A DNA stretch of 64,000 bases, from contig NMRA01000441.1 of NCBI GenBank assembly GCA_002633005.1, positions 203,995-267,994 of the forward strand, in the 5' to 3' direction. The stretch is from Phoronis australis (lineage: Eukaryota; Phoronida; Phoronidae). This document shows, piece after piece, positions 46,493 through 60,800 of the stretch. Within the stretch, counting starts at the first letter, position 1. The number at the start of each line of letters is the position of its first letter. The translations under genes and the position numbers were made by a program. The notes beneath the pieces are model-generated. The model saw nothing but the letters and a program-made list of their open reading frames with translations. It was not told the DNA's origin and ran no database searches.

Positions 46493-46928
46493 CTTGACCT
46501 TATTACAGTAAATATCCATTAGTTTGGTATAAAGAAAAACATAACTTGTCTCAGTGTCATCACTAATGAGCATGTTATGTCATATCTATAAATGATGCCA
46601 AACATTTTCAAATTTTTAAGGCAGGATTAGAGTGTGAGGAATCACATCATAAACTTAAGCTGCTTTTCTGTCAAAAAATACTTCTGACACTACTTACAGT
46701 TTATCCCAAACTGTTCCTCACTTAGTGAAGCGATCTTTGAGCTTGCGAAGATATTACAGTACACGCTCAGCACTATAAGTTCTTCACAGGCTCAGAAACA
46801 AGCCGAAACCACTTTTAGACAGTTAGCAGTCAAAGTAGAAAATCAGTCTTCTTGGAAGAATGGTTCATAGCTGGCTTGAGGTTTTTTATCGTGACCTACT
46901 ACTCAAGCATTTGACCTATTACAATACA

Positions 46929-47165
46929 GAGGCCTGTTCCAAGAAACTGACTTAAGTTCATTTTTACTGGAGTTTAAGATTTCTCTCAACTTCCAAACTT
47001 TGAAACTGCCACATCTAGTAAGTAAGTCAAAATTAAGACAAAACATAAGTCAAAAACTTGAATCTCTTTCTTGAAAGGGACTTGAGACAAGTTTAAGTTT
47101 TATCTTAAAATTGGCTGGAATTTAAGATTTGTCTTAACTAAGGCAGTTTTCTTGGAAGGGGCCCC
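46929..47165. mobile_element. Small inverted-repeat element (~235 bp)
   Basis: The left end GGCCTGTTCCAAGAAACTG and the inverse of the right end (GGCCCCTTCCAAGAAAACTG) match with small indels. The interior is rich in AAGTTTAAG-type repeats. Probable MITE; no clear target-site duplication. Confidence 0.55.
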
Positions 47166-48471
47166 AGGGCTATATATTAAAAGTCAGCACTACATTACAT
47201 CACTTTTGCTAAATATTTTCTACAAGCGCACAGGGCCAACTTATTTCTACAGCATCATTTGAGATGTGTACCCGTTTGTCGAACTTTGTTCATCCAAGCC
47301 CATGAAAAGCACATTTCGTTGAGTAACCATTATGCCAGAATTTTAAATCAAACAGTGTGAATTAAAGTTTTGTTGTATCAACATTTAAGGCCAGTAACAA
47401 CCAAGAATGTGTATATGGTAATTATCAGCAGACTATAATGGCCTTGAATTTAACCAAACCAACAAGAGTGGGTTTGAATACTTTAAGTCATTTCAATTTA
47501 CAGACAAACGTTGAAAGGTTTTCAGAGAACATTCACTTTCAAATCACTGACTTTCATGTTTTTTCCAATTCAAACTGTGGCATTATTTTACATAAATTTT
47601 GTACCATTAAAGAAACTCAAAAATGTGCCAGCAGTTCATGTGCCCAAAGAAATGAGTTTCCATTAAACCAGGCATATAATACACAAGTGTCGAGTAGTAA
47701 GAATTTTCACAAATCAATGCGATAGTGAGCCAGTAGGCCACAAATTTCTTGTCATATGCAAACAATGGAAGTTATGACATGTCGTATATTTCATGTTGAA
47801 ATGTGCATTCACATCAAGTTGCGAAAATCCTCCCTTAAGAAATGTTCTCCTGTGAAAGCATACACATTTTAAACATAATAGTCATAATTATGAACACGAT
47901 ATCGAACATTTCGCAATCGGATTACTTTCTTTTAACAAATGGCAGTACTGTGACAGAAAACAAAAAGTTCCAATAGACATGCTTATAATATGCTTATGAA
48001 TAATTAGTATCAACTAATATGTACACACTAAAAATTGATGAGTTTTCTAAAGCCATTGACTGATGAAACATGTCAAAATGACAACAGTCATAGTGTGAAA
48101 CAGTTCAAGGCTGAAAGAGAAGAAACACTGTTCACGCCAATGTCACTTTCTCCTCACCAAAGTTTCACTTTGGCAATAACCAAAAAGAAAACACACTGTA
48201 AATGCAAATATACAAGTATGGGTAAATGCAAAAATTGTACCTGGAGGTAACATGTCTCACAGTTTACACTAAATGATGAGTAAGTGTTTAATTATTCAGC
48301 TGGGCTAGTCAAATAAAATTACACCTGTATGTAGTGGCTATATCATCAGAAGGCACTCAAAACCTAACAATACATTCACAATAGCCCAAGAGCTTCAGTA
48401 TTTTGGTTTGAAAATTGCGCTCCGATCACGTCTCATCACCAAAAAAACACAATGCAATGTAATAAAACAAC

Positions 48472-48495
48472 AATAATAATAATAATAATAATAAT
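48472..48495. repeat. (AAT)8 microsatellite
   Basis: Uninterrupted trinucleotide run, likely length-polymorphic, ~320 bp downstream of the kindlin stop codon. Confidence 0.95.
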
Positions 48496-48810
48496 AACAA
48501 TAGTTTGACAACTTTTGGCTACACCAACAAAGTCAAGATCTGTATACTTATATAAATAACGTTGCACTACACTCCATTATCCTTGATCCCAGCTACGTCC
48601 ACTCCTTTGATTTAGATCTCAAAAACTTTATGGGAATCGCTATGACCTTCGCAATGAAATTCTCCTATATCGGATATATCTCCCTCGCACCGGTCACATT
48701 CAACTTCACACATTTTCACGTCTGCTCTCCACAGTGTCTGGTGACTGTATCGTCTGCTCCATCGTCTGCTCTAATGAACTCATTGTCTGCACTGCTCACT
48801 TTTAGCAGCT

Positions 48811-51800
48811 CTACAACTGACCGCCCGTCAACTTATAGAACATCTCCTCGTTCAAATTCTGATTCTTTTCCTGCGACCTCATTGACAAGAAGATGTAACC
48901 ACCGATGAATTCATGCACGATCTTGCAGTCAACGATAATAGGGTGGAAGGCGACCTTCTCCTCGCTAAAGTTTACCAGCACCTCCTTGATTTCCCAGTTG
49001 ACCTTCCACTCCTCCATGTTGCTAAAGCGCCACGTCTTCAATGTGTCACCTGACTGAAGCTCCATACGCATAATTCTATTAGATGCCACACCCATCAGCT
49101 CCTGACCAAAAAGACATGCGAAAAGTTAACGGCATTAAATACAGAGTGATAAATTAATGATACGCTAAATACATATCAGAATAAAATTTGTAACTTGTAG
49201 CGACCGATCGGAAAGAATTTTTCCCCAGATTCGAAAAATACCCATCAAAGAAAACAGGAACCTATCTCATCAGTGTTGCGACTTGTACTGCTGCTGGTGA
49301 AAACTAGGAATAACAGTTGACACACAAACCATGTTGTTGGAAGTAACAAGTCACTGGAACTCATACACACCCAACTGGCCACAGAAGAGAGGGCGTTCAA
49401 AAGCAGGAATATTCAAAACATCTGTAGATCGCAAAATTTCTCAGCTACGCCACACCCATCCCCAATACAATGACCTCGTAGGAAAGAACAAGATCTCCTT
49501 AATGACTGAATAAAAGTTGAATAATATGTAAAGTCAGATGCACACTAACGAACAATGACCACAAAATGTTAATACAAAACAGTAAAATTAATACGATTTA
49601 AATAACAAAATTGGAGTATTTAGCAAAATCTGAGAATACATTTTGATAAAATTTTAAAAGAAATTCACAACCCTGTTGTCTCATACAGATACCATTTATG
49701 AAGCTGGTTCAAAATTTCTCAGAACTCCAGAGCCCACTAGTAATTCCTATTCTTAACATATACATGCATTTAACACTACATAGCCTGTAAGTTCCGTGGT
49801 GTTATAAAAAATCTCATAAATCGTGAAAATGATAAAGCCCAGCAAACCACGACAACTCAACGCACTTTTACAAACACCTGCCAAAGTTCACTTTACGGAA
49901 AAGCATCAGCCAACAATTTCAGCAAAGGGAACTCTGAAATTGCCTGTAATGAGTGCGTACCTCCTTTTTGGATCCTCTGAACTTGACCAAGAAGTATGTG
50001 ACGCCGTAGTCCGGAAGGGCTTGCCAGGCCTTGATGTAGTTCATCTTGGCCTCAAGTAAAGTCATGTCCCTGGCATTTACATGCGCCTCTAGGATTCGTG
50101 TGGTCAGCTTTAACAACAAAAACATTTGACAACAACTGATCAGCACAGCTAAGACCTAGACAATTATGAATTCAGTGATCCCAACTGTCTTCTTCCCTGC
50201 ATTTTTGTTTTTCACAATCAAGAAATACATATTTAACTCACCAAAAATGAACAACGAGTCTACCCAGTTATCATCTGGAGGCATAAATTTTAAATAGTAC
50301 AAAGAACTTGATAAAGTTCAGCTACAGTTATGGCCCAGGCATAAAAATATGCCATCCAACAATTTACATATGGTTCTCATAAAATTATGGGCATGACTTC
50401 AACTTGGCAAGCTTTATAAAAACCCTCAAGAAAAACAACAGAAGATTAGACTGAAAATCAGTCAATTACTGTCAAAACAGTTAAGCAGACACAATGCAGA
50501 AAAAAAAATTGCAAGTAAGTAACAAATGATGAAAAGAGAATCAACACATTTTTTCAAATTCAACCACTACACCAGACGCACATGACTGTTTTCTTATTTT
50601 TTAAAAAACAATGTACAACATGTCCGGTTGACTCACATTTTTTGATTTGTTCTTCTTGATATACTTGACTGACAGATAGTCCTCTGGGTTGATGTCCATT
50701 TCCCGAGGGTCCAGTGCCGGGGCTGGGGCCGGTGTCTGCATGTTGATCAGTGACTTGATCTCCTTCACTTCAGCGTCGTAGGTGCTGTCGGCCATTGTCT
50801 TGCCTTTAGCTGCCAGCTTGCATGCCGCCATCCAGCGGGCATATTGGTCTTCCTGTATGAGGAAATGGCATGCAGTGATGGTCGAGTCACATGCTGTGTT
50901 AACACCAGAGGGCGCATTCAGTATTGCTACTAAGTCACTTGTGACTGAGACACTTTCAGGGACAGAACTGGCATTTTGTACAAAACCTAATCATAACTGA
51001 TGTGTCGCAAATGAGCAATGATGAAAAAACACTGCTATCAACACGTAATGTTAGCCTAAAGCTTAGGCTTTGAATATTTCCTCTAATAACCAAGTTGTAA
51101 AACTTCTTAAGTTGAATTTGTCAAACTTTTACATCATATTAAAAATGGTATACAGTTGGGAGGACTTTCTTTCTTGGTATACCAACAGTACATGACGTAT
51201 TATGGTTGGTTACTTGTCGTTAACTCTCACAAATCAAAAAATAGTCAAAAAGTAGGAAAATGTGACAATCCAACCTCTGGTGTTCCAGGGGAGACAAAGT
51301 GCTACCTGGCAATCTAAAAACTGATACAGCCAACAAAATTATTTTATTTTCAAATATTTTATTTTACCTTAGACCTGATGACAACCTGCTTCTTTGTTTA
51401 ATTCAAGAAATTTACCCATCCGCAAACCTGGACAAAAGTAGTTAAAAAGTGGGAATTTCGAGAAAATGTGAAAAAAGTAGAAAAACCTCCAAGAAAGGAG
51501 GTAAAAGTGGGAATCGTTGGGAGGCCTGCCATAATTCCACATCCGTCGTCACTTTCAAAGGTGGCCATTTTCGTTAACAATATGTTCGACAGTTAGGTCA
51601 AGAGCTTTTTAACTGAACACTAGCGAGATATTGGCATACACCAGTAATATCTTACGTGATTTTGCTCAACTTGTAAAACATAAGCCTTACTGATTGCACC
51701 CCGTGGTTTTGCCAGGTCTACAACTAGCGACCCCTATTAAGTTTTTCACAAAGAAAAAACGAAGAGTCAAGTGACATGATAAGACCTGATACAGTTAATA

Positions 51801-54800
51801 CTGCAAACAGTATATTTCGGACACAGAAAAAGTTTTCTTAAAAAGCTTTTGCCTGTGTCTATGATAAAGTTAGAAATGTCGGTCATTAAAAATGTAAGCT
51901 AATGGCGCCTAAAACAAAGCAAACTTTAATTAGAAACAATGAATTCTTAAATGAAAAATTTCAAAAAAGGTCACCTATGATAAGTAACCATTCTGCCCCA
52001 TTGGTGAGACTGTCTCGTCAACAACTGCTAATCTCATATCACAGGTGAACATTAATCATCCACCTGCCAAGTGAGCCAAGCAAATGTGAACTCTATCACT
52101 CACCGTTTCACATCTGATCCAGGTCTCAGACATGTCTTCCGCTGATGGCACTAAAAGCTTGATACAGTACTTCTGAGCAGCAATGTTCACATCCGCCTGT
52201 ACCTCGCAACCTGCGATGAGAAGATAAAGAAGACAAAATAATACAGTAATTAAGGTCATCGGCAAATCTTCCGGTCTATTTAGAAAAGCACATGCTTCGA
52301 ATTTCTCACTTCAGAAAAATTTCCTCTAGAAATAAATTTGTGACCAGCATGTCAAGTAGCAACTGAAGCGCACAACATATGTGCAGCATTGTGGGTAGAT
52401 ACCATAGACATGGAAAGGCTCTGTGGTGTTATGCTACGTGACTATTGAATTGTGGTCACATAACTTTCTCAGACAAGTGTAACAGTAGGAAACCAAACAC
52501 TCAAGAAAGAACACTTCGGCTGTTTTCAGCTGAGGCTATAGGCCAGGCTTTGAACACTGTCGATCAAAGTGAAGGTCCGTAGTCAACCACTGTAGTCAAA
52601 CCATAGACTTTTAGACCTAACTATAACCCAGCCACACAGGAGACTTGAGCTAGCAAAGTCACAAAATGACAACATGCGTATAGTTGCAAATAAATTGAAC
52701 ATTTCATTGCTTGGTCAGTGGTATTCACCACACAGTGATATCAACCAGATTACGTTCATGTGCTTGCTTCAATACCAGCTTCTTTATGCATGACTTTTTT
52801 CTATTCTGGTGGACTGTGGCTCGCGAAGTGAGAACAGTTTAGAAATACCTTTCAGGTTGACCTTTGACAGCGGCGACCCCCTCGCGTCCTCTTTACATTT
52901 AAACATTGAAATTGACGTGTCCTTGAAGACGAACCAATATTTTTTGTAGCTTTTCATTGTGAACTTTTTTTGCCTACAAGAAAATACGAGACTTGAAACA
53001 GTAGTATACTAGCACAAAATTTTTGTCCTTTAACAAAAAGCGAGTGCCACGCTTCAAAAAGATTTACTTTGCACCCATCGCACACACTTAATTTAATACA
53101 CTATAAGAGAATTCATTCACAACAAGACCTGTATTCTGAGGAGTCCAACAATTAATACTACGACTACTACTATCGAACTAATACTTACGAACTAAGCAGT
53201 AATTCTTCACTTAGCACACATTATGGCAGGCAAAAAAAATTTGATTTTGTAAAATTTCTTTACAAAAATATAAACTAAGAATTTATTACAAGTATTTGTT
53301 GCAAAGTGGTAAAGTTTCCATTGTGGGTAACAAGGTAACCAGCCTTTGAAAAATGGAAAAGGACAATTTTGGAATTTTTTGTGCAAAATAAGAGGAGACT
53401 TATCATTCAGAATTCTATTGCATACTCAGCAGTTTCCAACAAGATAAGCTCAACACAATGCTCACAACAGTATTTTGAAGCTTGGTCAATGTCACTATCA
53501 CACTAACATCACAACTCGCCTGTCAGTGACAACAATCTAGAACTACCACTGCAAATCCTCTTCAAATGTCAGCACATGGATTAATCTGTATACACTAAAA
53601 AATTCTTTAGTTTGCTGATGGAATGGAGATAGTGCGAAAGGTAAGAAAAGTTGCGGCAGACTTTCAATAGACTGGAAGTTCTCTAATGTGAAAGCTACAT
53701 CAAAACTGCATGCCTACTTCAAACATCTCAGGTAGTCTGCTAGTTCGGGTATATGCGTGATGTCGCTGGGCGAGGAGACGCTGGAGCCTTCCAGCGACAC
53801 CTGGAGGTCAGTGAGAGCAGCGTCGATGTCATCCTTTCCCTCATCTCCATGGTGTCCGTTGGTACCGTCCAATTCTGATTGGCCGATTTGAGTCTGTAGC
53901 TGTATTTGAAGCTGCAAGCAACAACGAATCGTCAACACAACATACCTGAACAAACATTACAAGATCAATATCATGGATCTCTTTTCTTCACGATCGAGAC
54001 TAAAATGGAAATAGTTTCATGATCTTCTCCATCAGAAATGTTGAAACGCAACCGTGACAACATATTATCAGCATTTGCTGGTTTTGTGATTAACTGAGAA
54101 TTGCATGTCGGTTTGCCTTTTATAAGTCATCAGGGGTCAAAACTAAACAAGTGGTATTTATAAGGACAAGTACTGAAACAAGTCATCCAACCGAGCTTTC
54201 CACAAAACTGCCAACAACTCAAACCTGTAAGGCAGCAAACATCATCATCTCCTCTTCAGAGCAGTCAATCTCCTCGGAAATGAGAGACCACTTGGCCTGC
54301 TCGTAAATCTGATTGATACGGATCGGGTCGTACTTGGGATTCAAGTCATAGAAACTGTAGTACTTGAAGCGCAACATCAGCAGGTCGTTCTCGCGGACTC
54401 CCTGTTCCATCAACGACTTGGAAGAAATCAGCCACCTGTGGATATAGATGGTAACAAATGATCGTATTATACACCGAGCTAGAGGTATTTAATATATCTC
54501 GCATAAAAGACCACTTCCATTTTTCTTCATGCTTTAACACCAAATAAAGAAATAGAACATTCTAATTAAGCCTATGGAACTTTTCTTAATTAAAGCCCTA
54601 TGCAGCAACATCTTGGCAAACCATTGTTTTGGCTTGTTAAGCAGTGAATCTCGCTCACTTTGGTCTTTACAATGGCAAGTTAGCGTTACAAATTACACAC
54701 GGTAAGATTGCTTCTACGTGGATTTATTTCACAGCTGGTAACTTCATTTATCCGAGTTAAAAGTTTGCTTGGCCTAATCTAGTGCTATATAGGTTCGCAT

Positions 54801-57800
54801 GTATTTCCTTGTCATGAAAACATCAATTTCAACGAAATGAGAAATAAGTGAGGATAGAATCAAAGACTGAAACCGTCAAATTTTGAAAGTACTGGCCAGC
54901 CCTATGATTTTCTGAATACTTTGCGACTTGAAATGCTACCCAGCACACAAAGAAGTCCTATCAAGGTAAGGGAAACTTCCAAACTGATTCTGTAGCTTTA
55001 AGTGGCTTACTTTTGATTTTGATTTTACAGACAACAGAATAGAACAAATTAAGAAACAAAGACAAAAGTGACCTGTAAGCCCATGCAACTGGAGATACGT
55101 AACATTTATCAATTCTGCTTGAAAAAGCCAGATTCATTAACTCGCATTTGCATGGTGTACATATCCAAACACTACTGTGTCATTGATATAGCAGTGTTAA
55201 GTCTTCCGGTGAGCAAGCCAAAGCACTATTTCTACAATTAACTTGACTTTAAAGTACGACATTTAACTATCAAAATACTGACCCAGCATTGATTCGTGCC
55301 CGCTCGCTAAAATTTTTTGGTTTGTTCAACCAAGGCAGAGCCTCACGGGTCGAGGTGTTTGGACTGTTGGCCAGAGTTGATTCTAACGCCCCCTCGAACG
55401 ACAGGCTGTGCATGGAGCCTGGTGACATGGTGCCATTGTGAGCGCTGGGCGAGTAGGTGCCATAGTTGAAAGGGCTGCCTGGTGTGTTAGGAGTATTATG
55501 AACACGAAGTAGTGTACCCTGCAGGGAAGGTAACATAAGCACATTGTAGCAATGTGATGGAGAATATCAAAGGCATTTTATAAGTCAATAAAAAGCATTC
55601 ACCATGAGCAACAACCTACAGCAACAACTGAAATGTGTATGGATGAAAAAAGTAACTTAACCGAGACCAATTCTGATATACTACTGGCCAACTGATGCAT
55701 TAAAAGAACTTTAAGAAAGTTCCCAAAAATGCTGCTGTTTCTGGTCCATAAAACTTTAAGCACAGGCACATTTTACATACTAAGGTCAATAAGTGTATGA
55801 AACCTCAACGGACAATGCTTGCAACAAATCAGTTCAGGATTTGACATCTTTTGTCAAATTACAGTATAAAGTGCATTCCCAGAAGAGTTCATGGAGAAGT
55901 GTCATAAGTAAGATCAGAAACAGACTTGTAAGACAAACAAAAATTAACTCTAGAATAAAAAGTGACCAACATGGGATGGTTAGAGATATAAACAAGACCA
56001 GTGCTAAAGTAATTGTTAAACTTCACAAATTTATTATATAATGTAATATCTATATTTTAAAAAAGTTTATTGTTACTCATAACATTATTTATATGATTGT
56101 CAAATATGCGAGTTGTCTTGCAGTTTGAAACATTTGAATCACAAACATGATATCTCTGAGTAAGTGACTTATATGTTACTCAACAGAGATATCAGCCATC
56201 AAAAATGGAAGACTTGTGACAACATTCTAAGAAGGATTTGGTGGTTGTTTGAGTGTAAATAAAAATGTGTGAGACACGGTTCCATCCATATTGAGGGCTG
56301 TTCCAGTAAAATCCGTGTGGGAGGGGGGGGACGGCAGTAGAAATAAAAATTCATGGGTGGTGGTCTTCAGAAAAAAACTCAAATTATGGGTGGTCGTTCC
56401 TGTAAGAAGTGATGCATTAAAAATGGGTGGTATTTTTTGACCTGTTAATGTCGATAGGTTGGTTACTTCAGCCCTAAAAACTCAAAAATAAATGCAATTG
56501 TCCTAACTTATCCAAATACAAAAAAGCCCATATTGCCAGTGAACAGAGTGCAATATGTTCACTAAGCCATTAATCAAGTCATGGGCAACTTGATTTGAGC
56601 CAACTGTTTGTCTGCAGTCCTATTGAATAAAAGTTATGCAACACTAAACTGGTTTTAACACATATAAGAAAATTGATGATTTTTAAATAAAAAGTATGAG
56701 GAGTAAGATAAACAAGTTCCAATATTCACTTGACATAGAAGTATAAAAGAGTTCGTGGAGACAGTTTGAGATTCATAGATCCTTATAATTGAAAAAATGT
56801 TCATTGAAATTATAGACACATGGTGAACAGAGACACCTGGTGGCTGCCAAAAGTATTGCTCACAGGCTACTTTAGTTTTTGACAATATTGGACAAGACAA
56901 CTAGTTCTTGTCTGTCAATCATCTAAGTTCTTAACAGGTCCTCCTGGAGGCAATTTGTTTGCAAGTGTTGGATTTTATATTTTAACCTAATAAAAATAAT
57001 TAAAAAATTATGGGTCATGGGTTGGAGAAATAAATGAAAAATATGGGCGGTGGGTACGAAATAAAAGTGCCTTCCCCCCCTCCCATACAGATTTTGCTGG
57101 AACAGCCCTGAGTCAAAATGTGTAGTTCAGACACAAATTTACCAAAACTTAAACTTTTTAAAGAAATTACATTAAAAGCAAAAAATGAACATAATATGAC
57201 AGTTGCATGATTATGAACATTTGTGAGACATTTTGAGGTATAATTTGCAGTTATCTGGAAATATATTCAGAAAATATACCTTTAAAGGTTGCAAATGGAC
57301 AATTAAAAAGTTATCCTGGTGAGTGCTACCAATACTGTGGTTACATGAACCAAACAAAATTGTGCAAGTTTTGGCTCTCTATAAACAGAGACAGTAGTAA
57401 AGTTGCCTTAAGATAAATAAAAATAATTGGCAAAATAAACATTTTCCCAACTTTCAAAAGCTAACTATATTGTTAAAACTTCTCAAACTTTGTGTACATT
57501 CGGTGCAGTCGTACAATGAAGTGATGATGAAAAAGTTTTCTTCAAAATTTTAGTTGGTGATGTGTATTTAATTTTTATAACACAATTAAATGAAAAGCCC
57601 TACCGATGGCCAAAAACCATGAAAAACACTCCGATTAAGACATACAGAAAGAAAGAGCTGTTCGAAAACGGCTTGGTGGATTTCGCTGAAACTTTCGAAA
57701 CTTAATATTTATTCATCAATCTCAAAAATGCTATTAGGAGTTTCAATATGAAGAACTAGTTTTTGCATAATGTATCAAAGACGAATACAACTTCTATTTT

Positions 57801-60800
57801 TACNGTTTGTTCAACCAAGGCAGAGCCTCACGGGTCGAGGTGTTTGGACTGTTGGCCAGAGTTGATTCTAGCGCCCCCTCGAACGACAGGCTGTGCATGG
57901 AGCCTGGTGACATGGTGCCATTGTGAGCGCTGGGCGAGTAGGTGCCATAGTTGAAAGGGCTGCCTGGTGTGTTAGGAGTATTATGAACACGAAGTAGTGT
58001 ACCCTGCAGGGAAGGTAACATAAGCACATTGTAGCAATGTGATGGAGAATATCAAAGGCATTTTATAAGTCAATAAAAAGCATTCACCATGAGCAACAAC
58101 CTACAGCAACAACTGAAATGTGTATGGATGAAAAAAGTAACTTAACCGAGACCAATTCTGATATACTACTGGCCAACTGATGCATTAAAAGAACTTTAAG
58201 AAAGTTCCCAAAAATGCTGCTGTTTCTGGTCCATAAAACTTTAAGCACAGGCACATTTTACATACTAAGGTCAATAAGTGTATGAAACCTCAACGGACAA
58301 TGCTTGCAACAAATCAGTTCAGGATTTGACATCTTTTGTCAAATTACAGTATAAAGTGCATTCCCAGAAGAGTTCATGGAGAAGTGTCATAAGTAAGATC
58401 AGAAACAGACTTGTAAGACAAACAAAAATTAACTCTAGAATAAAAAGTGACCAACATGGGATGGTTAGAGATCTAAACAAGACCAGTGCTAAAGTAATTG
58501 TTAAACTTCACAAATTTATTATATAATGTAATATCTAAATTTTAAAAAAGTTTATTGTTACTCATAACATTATTTATATGATTGTCAAATATGCGAGTTG
58601 TCTTGCAGTTTGAAACATTTGAATCACTAACATGATATCTTTGAGTAAGTGACTTATATGTTACTCAACAGAGATATCAGCCATCAAAAATGGAAGACTT
58701 GTGACAACATTCTAAGAAGGATTTGGTGGTTGAGTGTAAATAAAAATGTGTGAGACACGGTTCCATCCACAATGAGTCAAAATGTGTAGTTCAGACAAAA
58801 ATTTACCAAAACTTAATTTTTTAAAGAAATTAGATTAAAAGCAAAAAATGAACATAATATGGCAGTTGCATGATTATGAACATTTGTGAGACATTTTGAG
58901 GTACAATTTGCAGTTATCAGGAAATATATTCAGAAAATATACCTTTAAAGGTTGCAAATGGACAATTAAAAAGTTACATGATGAAATGCAAATTAAAGGA
59001 CTTCAGCAAGGATGACTTTCTAAAACCACTCTGAGGTGGTGGCGAGTTACAACTATTATTAATAAAATCTCTGGGTCTATTTACACTGACACCTTGTCTA
59101 TTTACATTGTCACAACGTTTCGGTCCGTCTATTCTCTGGCCATCGTCGGGTTTTCCTGCGTTCTTATAAGAATGAGCATGGATATGTGGTACTTCCTAAG
59201 GGCGCTTTGAGGTAAATGGTGAAGTTTTCATTTAAAAAATGTTTCATTAAAATCGACCAAGGGATTATTTTGCTATGAATATACCTTTCTTAAAAATGAA
59301 ATTTTGACTTAAAAAGGTATTTACTTAATAACGATAATGGTACATAAATACAAAACATATTTTTTTATTCCCTGACCTTTTTCTTTCACAAAATATATAC
59401 TTTTACTGGTTGACAAAGCTTAGATTTTTCATTACAAGTTAGATTGGAGGCCACTAAATAAGGTTTGAGATAACCTTAAGTGGTCTAAATCAAATGTTAT
59501 ATAGTTCTTTGACAGAACACGAGTTTACAGCCACTTTATAAGACAAATACAGGAAATACACTTCCTTCAACCATACGCCAATATTTTGGTATCTGATCAC
59601 TTCCACCCAGTCATAATAGACCCTAAAGGAATATAAACTGCTTTTACCAAAAATGGAAAAAACCAGCAACATTATTTTCACCATAAAAGTATTGTATGTA
59701 ATGAATATGCGAGTTGTCTCATTGGTTTTCTCAATGATCTATTGGTGATTAACTTGAAAATAACAACTAGGTCAGTTCAAGGACATTGTTGAACTGACCT
59801 AGTTATGTTCTGTTTACACGCACGCAACAAATCTTTTCTTTTACCATTATACAAAATGAATTGATTGGGTTGTCCTTACAAGGCTATGGAGAAAAAATCC
59901 CGCATTTTGCAATTATGCACTTGACCTGCCTTCCTAGATTATTAAAAACGGAAAGAGCACAGAAAGAGAAAGTTAAACTCTGAGGTCATTACTTAAGAAT
60001 GACACTTAAAGACAACCATCCTGAACTTAGAAATGGAAATATAATGGTATAAGTGACTAAAAATCTTTAAAAAAAATTGTTTCGTATTTCAGACAATGTA
60101 CCACTATTCAAGAAAAAGTGTAAGTTGAAATTGTGAAATCAATTTCTAGAAACTTTCATTAACTACATTTAATAACAGGCGTAAATTTGAAATTTTTAAT
60201 CAGAACTCAAAACATTAACACACAAACATGTTGTCTGTTAGCTGGTTCAACAAAGCAAACTATTTATTGACAAAATTAAACACCACACAAACCTCGAAAA
60301 CGATTTTAGAGCAGAACTAAATTTGTTGAATATCTAGTTTCTAAATAAAACTCTTCTACGTCCAAAGTTTCATCACACCGGATGCTCATGTTGATGTTAA
60401 TATATTGGGGGGTGTTTTGAAATAACAGACAGACTAAAGAAATACAGGGATATACAACATATATGTAAGAAATTTCTACATTTTTTTCATAAACTACGTT
60501 ACATTCACATATGTTAAGAACACAAGTTAAAGCTGCCATGGACTTCCATTCACTTGTCATTATAAAAAATTTAAATTGATCTCAAACTGATCCATACTCA
60601 GATTTTCTACTTTTGTGCAAACTCAAGATAAGTGTTTGTTATTCTGTGCTCCAGTACCTAATGGCTTATGTGGACAACTGTCTACTTCTAGTTTGTACTT
60701 GATGACCACAGCATTAAGGCTAAAAATTAGAACTTGAGATTTCGAGATTTACTCAAGTTTGTACCTCAAATCAAGAGGTCATCAAGTGCAAGTTTGACTA

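Larger units (their letters stand above)
46573..48810. other. Downstream flank of kindlin; no supported gene
   Basis: Apart from the MITE at 46929-47165 and an (AAT)8 microsatellite at 48472-48495, nothing recognisable. The part nearest 48810 should be the kindlin 3' UTR. No convincing minus-strand AATAAA was picked out. Confidence 0.45.
55320..58981. repeat. Direct duplication around the single N at 57804 (allelic copies)
   Basis: 55320-57312 and 57805-58974 are the same locus (kindlin exon part and intron). They differ by SNPs, small indels and an 814-bp transposon present only in the left copy. After AATTAAAAAGTTA the two diverge completely: 57313-57803 has no partner in the right copy. 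The last point is not explained by a simple overlap. Confidence 0.9.

Noticed and set aside
59100-59165. Penelope-like element end (AACGTTTCGG...CATCGTCGGG), also near 11920-11955
   Set aside because: The short CGTTTCG / CATCATCAGG motif recalls retroelement ends, but no reverse transcriptase or GIY-YIG segment is present in either place, so no element is annotated.
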